DNA of 64,000 bases from Pseudonocardia benzenivorans CB1190 (lineage in GTDB: Bacteria > Actinomycetota > Actinomycetes > Mycobacteriales > Pseudonocardiaceae), in assembly GCF_000196675.2 (NCBI RefSeq), contig NC_015312.1:2790001-2854000 (forward strand), in the 5' to 3' direction. Both the position numbers and the translations under genes were made by a program. The notes beneath the pieces were generated by a model, which saw only the letters and a list, made by a program, of their open reading frames with translations, searched no databases and was not told where the DNA came from. Shown here one piece after another: positions 36,896-45,221 of this stretch (position 1 is its first letter; every line of letters begins with the position of its first letter).

Positions 36896-36935
36896 GTGCG
36901 TGGCGATGGTCGCCGGAGCGACCATCGCCACTCAC
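36896..36935. repeat. 40-bp dispersed palindrome, copy 4
   Basis: Starts GTGCGTGGCGATGGTCGCCG and ends GACCATCGCCACTCAC; the centre differs from the perfect copies (CCGGAG instead of CCATGG). It sits between two co-directional genes of one presumed operon (stop 36890, start 36963), where it is not an obvious terminator. Confidence 0.8.
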
Positions 36936-36962
36936 GACCTGATCGAGGAAAGGCGCGACACC

Positions 36963-37739
36963 ATGAGCATCGAGTTCGACGTCGACGGCGCCGTCGCGAC
37001 GATCACCATCAACCGTCCCGAGGCCCGCAACAGCCTCGATCCCGAGCACAACGACCTGCTCGCGCAGGCCTATCGCCGCTTCCAGGACGACGACGCGCTG
37101 CGCTGTGCCGTCCTCACCGGCGTCGGCAACTCCTTCAGCGCCGGTGCCGACCTCAAGAAGCTGATCCCCGTCGTGCGCGACACGGTGCTCGACGACACCG
37201 CCGAGCCGTGGGTGCTCGGGGGTATGACGATGACGGCCGAGGCCGGCAAGCCGATGATCGCCGCGGTCAACGGGCACGCCCTCGCCGGCGGGCTGGAGCT
37301 GGCGCTGGCCTGCGACATCCGAATCTGCGTCCCGCAGGCGACGTTCGGCCTCGCCGAGGTGCGCTGGGCGATCATCCCCGGCGCCGGCGGGACGCAGCGG
37401 CTCCCGCGGGCGGTGCCGGTGGGCGTCGCGACGGAGATGATCCTGACCGGCGACCCGATCGACGCCGAGGCGGCCCTGCGCCACGGCCTGGTCAACCGCA
37501 TCGTCGAACCCGACGGACTGCTCGCGGAGGCGACGCGCGTCGCGCAGGTGATCGCGTCGCGGGGGCCCGTCGCGGTGCGCGCGGCGAAGGAGGCGATCCA
37601 GACCGGGCTGCGCGAGGGTCTCGAGGCCGGGCTGCTCGCCGAGCAGCGGCTGCTGGCCGCCTGCATGCGCACCGAGGACGCCGCCGAGGGCCCGCGGGCG
37701 TTCGCCGAGAAACGTGAGCCCGTCTACAAGGGCAGGTGA
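36963..37739 (+). CDS. Enoyl-CoA hydratase/isomerase (crotonase family)
   Basis: A 258-aa crotonase-family protein. It shows the oxyanion-hole segments SAGADLKKL (about residue 60) and NGHALAGGLELALACDI (about 101-117), and the catalytic-glutamate region GLAEVRWAIIPGAGGTQRLPR with both Glu-type positions of true hydratases (the E of AEV and the acidic position replaced by IIPGAG). ATG 36963 has GAGGAAAGG upstream. It closes the SDR operon and probably acts in beta-oxidation-like degradation. Confidence 0.9.
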   Translation: MSIEFDVDGAVATITINRPEARNSLDPEHNDLLAQAYRRFQDDDALRCAVLTGVGNSFSAGADLKKLIPVVRDTVLDDTAEPWVLGGMTMTAEAGKPMIAAVNGHALAGGLELALACDIRICVPQATFGLAEVRWAIIPGAGGTQRLPRAVPVGVATEMILTGDPIDAEAALRHGLVNRIVEPDGLLAEATRVAQVIASRGPVAVRAAKEAIQTGLREGLEAGLLAEQRLLAACMRTEDAAEGPRAFAEKREPVYKGR

Positions 37740-37777
37740 ACGGTGGCGGTGCGGCCGTCGGGCCCCTACCCTGTTTC

Positions 37778-37793
37778 GTAGACCGGTCGTTAC
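37778..37793. promoter_or_regulatory. Candidate operator upstream of the Baeyer-Villiger monooxygenase
   Basis: GTAGACCGGTCGTTAC contains the perfect 8-bp palindrome GACCGGTC and shares the right half CGTTAC with the site at 59271-59282. It lies 45 bp upstream of the monooxygenase start, a suitable place for TetR repression. Weak evidence. Confidence 0.3.
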
Positions 37794-37823
37794 ACAAAAC
37801 TCGGCCCCGTGGGGCCGGGTCGG

Positions 37824-37851
37824 ATGACGGAGACACGATGACGGAGACACG
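37824..37851 (+). repeat. 14-bp tandem duplication across a start codon
   Basis: ATGACGGAGACACG occurs twice in direct succession (37824-37837 and 37838-37851). Each copy starts with ATG, but only the second ATG is in frame with the monooxygenase. The duplication places GGAG of the first copy 5 nt before the second ATG, so it creates the ribosome-binding site for the gene. Confidence 0.8.
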
Positions 37852-39808
37852 AGGGGACGGTCGGGGGTTCCGGATGACCGCCGACGACGCGACCCTGCGC
37901 GAGGCGCTCGAGTCGGCGAACATCCCGACCCTGCTGCTGGTGCTGGCCCACCTCACCGGTGACCGGAGCTGGCTCGCCGAGCCGTACCTGCCGTCGCGCT
38001 CGATCGCCACCGACGACAACGACACCGCCGGCTTCACCGAGGAGCTGCAGGCCCACGTCCGCGCCGAGGCCTTCGCGTTCCTGCGCGCCTGGCGCGACGG
38101 GGAGGTCGAGCTCGCCGGGCCGCCACCGGTCGACGACGTCGCCGACCGCGTCGGCATCTCCTGCGGTGAGACCGTGCCCCCGGAGTACAACGTCTCGATG
38201 GCCGAGGAGGCCGGGTTCGTCGACCGCGACGCCCACTGGACCGCCGCCCCGCCCCGGCGGCGCGAGGACCTGCGGGTCGTCGTCATCGGGGCGGGGGAGG
38301 GCGGCATCTGCACCGCCGTCAAGCTCGGCGAGCTGGGCATCCCGTACACCGTCGTCGAGCGCCACGACGCCGTCGGTGGCATCTGGCTGGAGAACAGCTA
38401 CCCGGGTGCGGGCGTCGACACGGCCAGCGCGCTGTACTCCTACTCGTGGGCGCAGAAGCCCGACTGGTCGCGCTACTTCGCCAAGCAGCCCGAGATCCTC
38501 GGCTACCTGCAGGAGGTGGCCCGCGACCACGGTGTACTGCCGCACGTGCGGTTCGGCACCGAGGTCGTCGCCGCGCGCTGGGACGACACCGAGCGGGTCT
38601 GGCGGGTCGGCATCCGCCCGGCCGACGACCCCGACGCCACGCCGACCGAGCTCGTCGCCGACGTGCTGATCAGCGCCGTCGGGCAGCTCAACCGGCCCGC
38701 CTACCCGCCGATCCCCGGCCTGGACTCGTTCGCCGGGCCGATGTTCCACTCGGCGCGCTGGGACCATTCCGTCGACCTCACCGACAAGCGGGTCGGGATC
38801 GTCGGCACGGGCGCGAGCGCGATGCAGATCGTCCCGGCCGTCGTCGGCGGCCCCGCGCACCTCACGGTCTTCCAGCGCTCGGCGCAGTGGGCCATCCCGA
38901 ACACCAACTACCACCGGGTCCTGACCCCGCAGACGCGGGTGCTCATGGAGCAGGTGCCCTGGTACGCGGCGTGGTACCGGCTCCGGCTGATGTGGATCTA
39001 CCAGGACAAGCTGCACCCGACGCTGCGCCGCGACCCCGACTGGGAGCACCCCGAGCGCTCGGTCAACGCGATCAACGACCGGCACCGCCGCTTCTTCGCC
39101 GAGCACCTCATGTCCGAGATCGCCGGACACGAGGACCGGCTGCTCGACAAGGTCATGCCGACCTACCCGCCCTACGGCAAGCGGATGCTGATCGACAACG
39201 GCTGGTTCGCCGCGCTGCGCCGCGACGACGTCGACCTCGTCACCGACGCGATCGCGCAGGTCGACGAGAAGGGCGTCGAGCTCGCCGACGGCTCCCGCGT
39301 CGACCTCGACGTCCTCGTCATGGCCACGGGGTTCCAGAGCCGCCGGATGCTCTCCCCGATGGACATCCGCGGCCGGTCCGGCCGCTCGCTGCGGGAGATC
39401 TGGGGCGACGACGACGCCCGCGCCCACCTGGGCATCACGGTGCCGGACTTCCCGAACCTGTTCATGGTCTACGGCCCGAACACCAACCTCGGGCACGGCG
39501 GCAGCGTCATCTTCCACACCGAGTGCCAGGTCGGCTACATCTCCCGGATGCTGGTGACGATGCTCGAACGCGACATCGGCACCGTCGAGGTGCGGCCCGA
39601 GGTGTGCGACGAGTACAACCGCCGCGTCGACGAGGCGCACGCCGAGCTCGTCTGGACCCACCCGGGCATGACGAACTGGTACCGCAACGCCGAGGGGCGC
39701 ATCGTCACCAACTCGCCGTGGCGGCTGGTCGACTACTGGGCGATGACCCGCGAGCCGGATCTCTCCGAGTTCGTGACGACACCCCTGCCCGAGCACGCCG
39801 CGACCTGA
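37838..39808 (+). CDS. Baeyer-Villiger-type flavin monooxygenase with N-terminal extension
   Basis: A 656-aa FAD/NADPH monooxygenase. Residues 1-135 are an extension like that of 4-hydroxyacetophenone monooxygenase-type enzymes. The FAD motif VIGAGEGGICTAVKLGE is at about 149, the Baeyer-Villiger fingerprint FAGPMFHSARWD (FxGxxxHxxxW[P/D]) at about 298, and the NADPH Rossmann motif GIVGTGASAMQ at about 322; an ATGFQS motif follows near 495. Such enzymes insert oxygen next to a ketone to form an ester or lactone. With the ketone-carboxylase genes nearby, two alternative ketone routes may coexist. The substrate is unknown. Confidence 0.9.
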   Translation: MTETRGDGRGFRMTADDATLREALESANIPTLLLVLAHLTGDRSWLAEPYLPSRSIATDDNDTAGFTEELQAHVRAEAFAFLRAWRDGEVELAGPPPVDDVADRVGISCGETVPPEYNVSMAEEAGFVDRDAHWTAAPPRRREDLRVVVIGAGEGGICTAVKLGELGIPYTVVERHDAVGGIWLENSYPGAGVDTASALYSYSWAQKPDWSRYFAKQPEILGYLQEVARDHGVLPHVRFGTEVVAARWDDTERVWRVGIRPADDPDATPTELVADVLISAVGQLNRPAYPPIPGLDSFAGPMFHSARWDHSVDLTDKRVGIVGTGASAMQIVPAVVGGPAHLTVFQRSAQWAIPNTNYHRVLTPQTRVLMEQVPWYAAWYRLRLMWIYQDKLHPTLRRDPDWEHPERSVNAINDRHRRFFAEHLMSEIAGHEDRLLDKVMPTYPPYGKRMLIDNGWFAALRRDDVDLVTDAIAQVDEKGVELADGSRVDLDVLVMATGFQSRRMLSPMDIRGRSGRSLREIWGDDDARAHLGITVPDFPNLFMVYGPNTNLGHGGSVIFHTECQVGYISRMLVTMLERDIGTVEVRPEVCDEYNRRVDEAHAELVWTHPGMTNWYRNAEGRIVTNSPWRLVDYWAMTREPDLSEFVTTPLPEHAAT

Positions 39809-39961
39809 CCGCTCACGACCCGCTCGTCGACGGAAATGTCCGTTCCGTGACCTGCTGTGCCGGCGCGGCCACCTCGGCGCGGTCATTCCCTTCCCGATGC
39901 GCGTCGGACGGGTGCAGGGTGGGTATCCGCTGACGCCGAACGCGAGGACGGGGAGGACAGC

Positions 39962-40543
39962 GTGCCGGAGATGACGGTGGTCGCAGTGGGCATGGACCCG
40001 GCCGGGACGCAGCCCGTCCTGCTCCTGCGGGAGGTGACCGGGGCGCGCCGGCAGCTCCCGGTGCTGATCGGGCTGCCCGAGGCGGCGGCGATCGAGCTGC
40101 AACGTCAGGGGGTCGACCCGCCGCGACCGCAGACCCACGACCTGATCCGGCACGTCGTCGACGCGTTCGGGCGGCGGCTCGAACGGGTCCGGATCACCGA
40201 GCTGCGCGACGGCATCTACCACGCGGAGCTGCAGTTCGACCGGGAGACGCGGGTGTCGTCGCGGCTGACCGACGCGGTCGCCCTCGCGGTCCGCGACGGA
40301 CTGCCCATCGAGGCCACCGAGGACGTGCTCGAGGCGGGCGCCGCCCCGGTCCAGCTGCTCGACCTGACCGGTGCCGACCCCGACGACGAGGACGTCGCCG
40401 ACGATCCGGCCGGGCCCGCAGGGCCCGACCTCGATCCGGCGGAGAAGGCCGAGGTCGAGGAGTTCCGGCGGATGCTCGACTCGGTCTCGCCGGAGGACTT
40501 CGGCCCGTCGGGCGAGGATCCGGCGGGCGGCGAGAAGGACTAA
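39962..40543 (+). CDS. Bifunctional nuclease (DUF151/BFN) family protein
   Basis: A 193-aa protein of the actinobacterial BFN/DUF151 family. The conserved core is near the N-terminus: LLLREVTGARRQLPVLIGLPEAAAIELQRQG followed by RPQTHDLIRHVVDAFG, LRDGIYHAEL and SRLTDAVALAVR. The C-terminal about 60 residues are an acidic disordered tail. GTG 39962 with GGGAGGA upstream is taken as start. The biochemical role in actinobacteria is not firmly known. It overlaps the convergent NADH dehydrogenase stop by 4 bp. Confidence 0.88.
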   Translation: MPEMTVVAVGMDPAGTQPVLLLREVTGARRQLPVLIGLPEAAAIELQRQGVDPPRPQTHDLIRHVVDAFGRRLERVRITELRDGIYHAELQFDRETRVSSRLTDAVALAVRDGLPIEATEDVLEAGAAPVQLLDLTGADPDDEDVADDPAGPAGPDLDPAEKAEVEEFRRMLDSVSPEDFGPSGEDPAGGEKD

Positions 40544-41943
40544 CCGGAGCGCTCCGGCTGCTTCTGCGGCTCGCTCGTCGTCAGCGGGACGGCCGAGCCC
40601 CGGACCAGGCCCAGCTGCACCGCGGGCCGGCCGAACACCGCGTCGAGCACCCAGTCCACGGCCACCCGGGTGCGGTTGCCCGGCATCGAGAGCAGGTGGT
40701 AGCCGCGGGTGACCGCGGTCGCCGGCAGCCCGGAGAGCGGGATCCCCAGCGGGTTGGCGGCGGCGTCGCGGCCGCCCAGCTCGACGACGAACCCCAGGTC
40801 GTGGTGCTTGTAGCTCCGGGCCTCGCCGACGCCCAGCGAGGCGGCGACGTTGCGCGCGGCCAGCGCGCCCTGGCGTTGCGCGTGCTGGGCGGTCATGGCG
40901 GTGAGCTCGCCGGGACGCGTCCGGTCGGGAACCGCGGCGATGTCCCCGCAGGCCGTCACGTCGGGGTGTCCGGGCACGACGAGCCGGTCGTCGACGACGA
41001 GCCTGCCCTTGTCGGTCTCGAGGCCCAGCCCGGCGACGAGCGGGTCCGGCCGCACCCCCACGCACCAGACGAGCGTGCGGCTCGCGACGTCCTCACCGCC
41101 CGTCAGCCGGACGCCCTGGGCGTGGGCCTCCTCGACGGAGGTCTCCGTGCGGATCTCGATGCCGCGCTCGCGCAGCACGCGGTCGGTCGAACGGGAGAGC
41201 CGCTCGTCCAGGCCCGGCAGCACACGTGGGGCGACGTCGACGAGCAGCCAGCGCACCCGCTGTCCCCGCAACGCCTTGTGCGCCCGGCGCAGCTGCTCGG
41301 TGAACAGGACGCCCTGCGCGGCGACCTCGGTACCGGTGTAGCCCGCGCCGACCACGACGAACGTGCACCGGGCGTCGCGGGTGGCCGGGTCGGTGGTCAC
41401 CGCGGCGAGGTCGATCTGGCGGACGAGGTGGTCGCGCAGGTAGACCGCCTCGGCGATGCCGCGGAACCCGTGCGCGTGCTCGGCGACGCCGGGGATCGGC
41501 AGCAGGGCGTTGACGCTGCCCGCCGCGATCACGAGCCGGTCCCACGACGTCTCCCCGCGGCCGCCCTCGGGATCGACCCACCCGACGGTGCGCCCGTCGA
41601 GGTCGATCGCGTCGACCTTGCCGAGGACCACGTCGGCCTTGGGGAGGGCGGTCGACAGCGGCACCGACACCCTCCTGGGGTCCAGGACCCCCGTCGCGAC
41701 CTCGGGCAGCAGCGGGAGGTAGAGGAAGTAGTCGGTCGAGCTGACGACGACGACCTCCGCGTCGGGCAGCCGTGCGGTCAGCCCCTTCGCGGCCGCGAAC
41801 CCGGCGAACCCGCCGCCGATCACCACGATCCGCGGCCGTCCGCCCGTGCCGCGGCCGCCGGACCCTGTCGTCGCCGGCCCGTTCCCGGGCCGGCCGTTCC
41901 TCGACATGTCGACGTCCGGCGTGCCGTTCCCCGTTGCGCCCAC
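40540..41943 (-). CDS. ndh: Type II NADH:quinone oxidoreductase-like flavoprotein
   Basis: A 467-aa NDH-2-type protein passing electrons from NADH to quinone without proton pumping. It has two Rossmann motifs, VVIGGGFAGFAAAKGL (FAD, about residue 40) and VVVGAGYTGTEVAAQG (NADH, about 205), the LYLPLLPEVATG segment of NDH-2 near 80, and ACGDIAAV (about 330). The C-terminal part replaces the usual long amphipathic anchor with LGLVRGSAVPLTTSE. The first 35 residues are a Gly-rich extension; ATG at residue 13 is a possible shorter start. Confidence 0.85.
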   Translation of the reverse strand: MGATGNGTPDVDMSRNGRPGNGPATTGSGGRGTGGRPRIVVIGGGFAGFAAAKGLTARLPDAEVVVVSSTDYFLYLPLLPEVATGVLDPRRVSVPLSTALPKADVVLGKVDAIDLDGRTVGWVDPEGGRGETSWDRLVIAAGSVNALLPIPGVAEHAHGFRGIAEAVYLRDHLVRQIDLAAVTTDPATRDARCTFVVVGAGYTGTEVAAQGVLFTEQLRRAHKALRGQRVRWLLVDVAPRVLPGLDERLSRSTDRVLRERGIEIRTETSVEEAHAQGVRLTGGEDVASRTLVWCVGVRPDPLVAGLGLETDKGRLVVDDRLVVPGHPDVTACGDIAAVPDRTRPGELTAMTAQHAQRQGALAARNVAASLGVGEARSYKHHDLGFVVELGGRDAAANPLGIPLSGLPATAVTRGYHLLSMPGNRTRVAVDWVLDAVFGRPAVQLGLVRGSAVPLTTSEPQKQPERSG

Positions 41944-42115
41944 TGCATCCCCCGCGCTCGTCGTCGGACCGCCGTCGGACCGGAGGCCGTCGGGGCCGCG
42001 CGGTCCGCGCCGATGATTCTCCGGCGCCTACCCGTGCGTCGAGGGGTCGAAAAGCGGACGGCGGATCCGACCGGAGGATCCGGCCGGGAGGCGGCCGCGC
42101 GGGAGAGGGCGGGTG

Positions 42116-43537
42116 TCAGTGCCCGCAGCCGCGCCCGGCGCCGGTGACCTCGTCGCCGATGCCCAGGCCGAGCGGGTCGGTGTCCCGGCCGTCGGCCGTC
42201 GGCAGCCAGCGCCCGTCGACGCACTCGTAGGCCACGCCCGGGCCGTCGGTGACGAGCGTGCGCAGGGCGGCGAGGAGCCGGTCGACGTCTGCTGCCGTCG
42301 TGCCCAGGCCCAGGCTCGCCCGGACCGCACCCTCGGCCCAGCCGGTGAGGCGGGCCAGCAGCGGGTGCGCGCAGAACTTGCCGTCGCGCACCGAGATCCC
42401 GTGCTCGGCGGACAGGTAGGCGGCGACGAGGGCCGCCGGGTAGCCGTCGACGGTCAGGCTGTGCACGCCGACCCGGTCGGGCGCGTCGTGCCAGATCCGC
42501 AGGGTCCGGACGCCGGGGATGTCGGCGAGGCCGGCGTCGAGCCGCTCGGAGAGGGCACGCTCGTGGGCGGGAGCGGCCTCGTCGATCACGGCGTCCAGCG
42601 CCTCGCACGCGGTGGCGAGCGCGACGGCACCGGGGACGTTCGGGGTCCCGGCCTCGTGCCGGTGCGGGGCGGCGGTCCAGGTGACCTCGGCGGGGGAGCC
42701 GTCGCCGACGGCGTCGACCCGCACGACGGCGCCGCCACCCGCCAGGTAGGGCGTCGCGACGTCGAGCCAGTCGCGGCGGCCGACCAGGGCGCCGGTGCCG
42801 TAGGGCGCGTAGAGCTTGTGGCCGGAGAGCGCGACGTAGTCGATGCCCGTCGCCGCGATGTCGACCCGGCGGTGCGGGGCCAGCTGAGCCGCGTCGACGA
42901 CGAGGCGGGCCCCGTGGGAGTGGGCGAGGTCGGCGATCTCGGCGAGCGGCAGCACCTCGCCGGTCACGTTCGACGCCCCGGTGATCGCGACGAGTGCCGT
43001 GGGCCGGGCCTCGAGAGCGGCCCGCAGCTGGGCGAGGGTCGCGTCGACGGTGGCCGCCGCGCGCAGCACCCGGTGCTCGCCGCCGCGCCAGGCCAGCAGG
43101 TTCGCGTGGTGCTCGACGTCGAGGCACAGGACCGCGCCGGGCACCGCCCCGGCCAGCAGGTTCAGCGCGTCGGTGGTGTTGCGGGTGAAGACGACGACGT
43201 CGTCGGAGCGGGCGCCGACGAACCGGCCGACGGTCGTGCGGGCCCATTCGAGCGCAGCGGTGCAGACGGTCGACGCGTAGCCGGCGCCGCGGTGCACGCT
43301 CGCGTGGTACGGGAGCAGTGCGGCGACCCGGTCGGCCACCGAGCGCAGGGCCGGGGCGCTCGCGGCGAGGTCCAGGTTGGCGTGCGCGACGGTCGTGCCG
43401 TCGACGAGCGGGACCGGCAGCCCGGTGCCCACGAGGGCCGGGAGACAGCTGGCTGCGGGGGCCGGGAGAGCGTGCGCCGCGACGTCGGCGGGGACGGTGG
43501 GCGCGGTGGGGCGGGCGGCCTGGAGCACAACGGACAC
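42116..43537 (-). CDS. Class V aminotransferase / cysteine desulfurase-like PLP enzyme
   Basis: A 473-aa fold-type I PLP enzyme of aminotransferase class V. The PLP lysine is in ALSGHKLYAPYGTGALVG, with DAAQLAPHR (PLP-ring Asp and Gln) upstream and EHHANLLAW earlier. A cysteine in RDGKFCAHPL is at the position that carries persulfide in some cysteine desulfurases, but flanking residues are not typical. Start at GTG 43537 with GGAGG 6 nt upstream. The leader contains a SAM-IV riboswitch, so expression is linked to S-adenosylmethionine; a role in sulfur or methionine metabolism (desulfurase, lyase) is inferred. Confidence 0.82.
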   Translation of the reverse strand: MSVVLQAARPTAPTVPADVAAHALPAPAASCLPALVGTGLPVPLVDGTTVAHANLDLAASAPALRSVADRVAALLPYHASVHRGAGYASTVCTAALEWARTTVGRFVGARSDDVVVFTRNTTDALNLLAGAVPGAVLCLDVEHHANLLAWRGGEHRVLRAAATVDATLAQLRAALEARPTALVAITGASNVTGEVLPLAEIADLAHSHGARLVVDAAQLAPHRRVDIAATGIDYVALSGHKLYAPYGTGALVGRRDWLDVATPYLAGGGAVVRVDAVGDGSPAEVTWTAAPHRHEAGTPNVPGAVALATACEALDAVIDEAAPAHERALSERLDAGLADIPGVRTLRIWHDAPDRVGVHSLTVDGYPAALVAAYLSAEHGISVRDGKFCAHPLLARLTGWAEGAVRASLGLGTTAADVDRLLAALRTLVTDGPGVAYECVDGRWLPTADGRDTDPLGLGIGDEVTGAGRGCGH

Positions 43538-43577
43538 GACGGACCTCCGGTCCAACAGGGACCCGGGGCGTGTCGGC

Positions 43578-43692
43578 GGGTCCGCGCTTGCCGACGCGCG
43601 TTCCGCGACGGCCTGGTCGTCACCCGGAGCACCCCGCCGCGGAGGAGGGTTGCCGGCCAGCGAGCCGGGGCTTGACGCTGGCGCTCTTGACC
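43578..43692 (-). promoter_or_regulatory. SAM-IV riboswitch
   Basis: On the minus strand the leader reads GGTCAAGAGCGCCAGCG, then TCAAGCCCCGGCTCGCTGGC, CGGCAACCCTCC, CGGGGTGCTCCGGGTGACGA and CC, closing the P1 helix (GGTC with GACC), followed by a GC-rich 3' stem and GGCAAGCGCGGACCC. This order of blocks, GCCAGCG pairing with CGCTGGC, GGCAACC, GGGGTGCxCCGGGTGA and the terminal GCAAGCGCGG, is that of SAM-IV aptamers of actinobacteria. The aptamer ends 40 nt before the start codon of the class V aminotransferase-like gene. Binding of S-adenosylmethionine would be expected to lower expression. Confidence 0.9.
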
Positions 43693-43768
43693 TGAGCGAG
43701 ACCGTACGGGGCCGGCCGACGGGTGCGCAACCGTGGCGGCGGTCACATTCCGGGCGGTGCGAGTCGGG

Positions 43769-44932
43769 TCAGCGGCTCGCCGCGGGGCTGAGCGTGCGGG
43801 CCGTCGGCGCGTCGGCGGAGAGGTCGGCGACCATGCGCCCCAGGGCGGGCGCGACGGCGAACCCGTGTCCGGAGAAGCCGGCGGCGACCACGAGCGGACC
43901 GGTTCGGTCGACGAGGAACCCGGCGTCCGGTGTGGACACGAATGTGCACGAGCGCGGCGCCGGGTCGGTGGCGTCGAGGCCCGGCAGGTAGTGCTCGACG
44001 TAGCGCTGCAGCCGCGAGAGCTGCGCGGGCTCCGGCCGCGGATCGCGCACGTCGGGTTGCCAGTCGGGGCCCGTCCCACGGAACGCGACCTTGACCCCGA
44101 TCCCGGGCACCCCGATCCCGTACACCGAGGCCGGCCACCCCTGCGCGGGTCCGATGTGGTGGATCAGGGTGGGCCACCGGACGTCGCCGACCACACACGG
44201 CGTCGCGCCGACGGGACGGAAGATCGTCGGCTGCTCCTCGGTGACGCGCAGCGCCGGCAAGGCCACGAGGTCGCCGATCAGCCCGGCGGTCCAGGCGCCC
44301 GCGGCGAGCACGACCCGGCGGGCCTGGATGGTCCCGCCGGGGATCGTGATCTCGGCCAGGTCGTCGTCCAGCACGTCGACCCGTTCGACGGGCGTCGAGT
44401 GCCGCACCGTGGCACCACGCCCGATGGCCGCGGCCGTCAGCGCGGCGACGGCCTGGTCGGCGCGCAGCCGGCCTGCCGAGTCCGGCTGGTGGAGCACGGG
44501 CCCGTCGAACCGCAGCCCCGGCCACAGCCGCGAGGCCTCGGCCGGCTCGAGCCACTGGTGTCGGATGCCGTGCGCGGCAAGCGATGCGGCCACGGCCGCG
44601 GTGCGCACGGGGTCGCCGTGGTCGATCCCGCCGGTGAGGTGCAGCAGCGCCGCGCCCGTCTCGTGCTCCAGCTCGCGCCACCGGTGCAGCGACTCGACCG
44701 CCAGCTCCACCTGAGCGGGCGAGGTGTGGCTCTGCCGGTAGATCCGGGTCGCGCCGTGCGAGGTGACGCGAGGGTGGCCCAGCTCGTCCTTCTCCAGGAC
44801 GAGCACGTCGTGCCCGCGCCTGGCCAGCTGCCAGGCGGCGGCGGCGCCGATGACACCGCCCCCGATGACGACCACCTCCACCGACGCCGCCCGCCGTCCC
44901 GGCTGGGTTCGCGCATCGGGTGCAGGGGTCAT
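43769..44932 (-). CDS. Sarcosine oxidase-type FAD-dependent oxidoreductase
   Basis: A 387-aa flavoenzyme of the monomeric sarcosine oxidase/N-methyl-amino-acid oxidase family. The N-terminal FAD motif is VVVIGGGVIGAAAAWQLARRG, followed by VLEKDELGHPRVTSHGATRIYR, which carries the basic residues near the flavin. A cysteine in RSCTFVSTPDAGFLVDR matches the position of the 8-alpha-S-cysteinyl FAD linkage, so the flavin may be covalent. GFSGHGFAVAPALGRMVADL is the usual C-terminal FAD contact. ATG 44932 with GGAGG upstream. It oxidises a secondary or primary amine; the exact amine is unknown. Confidence 0.87.
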   Translation of the reverse strand: MTPAPDARTQPGRRAASVEVVVIGGGVIGAAAAWQLARRGHDVLVLEKDELGHPRVTSHGATRIYRQSHTSPAQVELAVESLHRWRELEHETGAALLHLTGGIDHGDPVRTAAVAASLAAHGIRHQWLEPAEASRLWPGLRFDGPVLHQPDSAGRLRADQAVAALTAAAIGRGATVRHSTPVERVDVLDDDLAEITIPGGTIQARRVVLAAGAWTAGLIGDLVALPALRVTEEQPTIFRPVGATPCVVGDVRWPTLIHHIGPAQGWPASVYGIGVPGIGVKVAFRGTGPDWQPDVRDPRPEPAQLSRLQRYVEHYLPGLDATDPAPRSCTFVSTPDAGFLVDRTGPLVVAAGFSGHGFAVAPALGRMVADLSADAPTARTLSPAASR

Positions 44933-45221
44933 GTGGCCCTCCGGGCGGTCGACGGGACGTGCTGGAGCGGACAGTCGTCGGCCGCGCTGTGCCCTGGTGT
45001 GCCTGCAGCGCACCGTGGGACCGTCGGGAGGAGGGCGGATGAACCGCGGTGGTCCGTCCGGGGACCCCGCGACGGGCCGCCCCGACTCAACCTGCCCGGT
45101 CCGACTGTGTCAAGCGTCGCAGCCCGGGTGGGGCACGTGTCCGGTCGCGGAGCGGCCATGGCGGGACGTCGTCGGGCACGGTGTCGTACGGTCGGGCATC
45201 CCGAAGAAGGAGCAGCCCACC

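Noticed and set aside
37790..41065. Very long open frames opposite or across real genes, for example about 1,090 codons on the minus strand here and about 1,100 codons on the plus strand at 20599-23916
   Set aside because: They are Arg/Pro/Ala/Gly-rich readings antisense or out of frame to well-conserved enzymes, a known effect of extreme GC content; no motifs or ribosome sites support them.
45039..45221. N-terminal extension of the alpha/beta hydrolase starting at ATG 45039
   Set aside because: It has a good ribosome site, but the 61 extra residues are Arg/Gly/Pro/Cys-rich without recognisable structure; the GTG at 45222 with its own ribosome site gives a normal hydrolase N-terminus.
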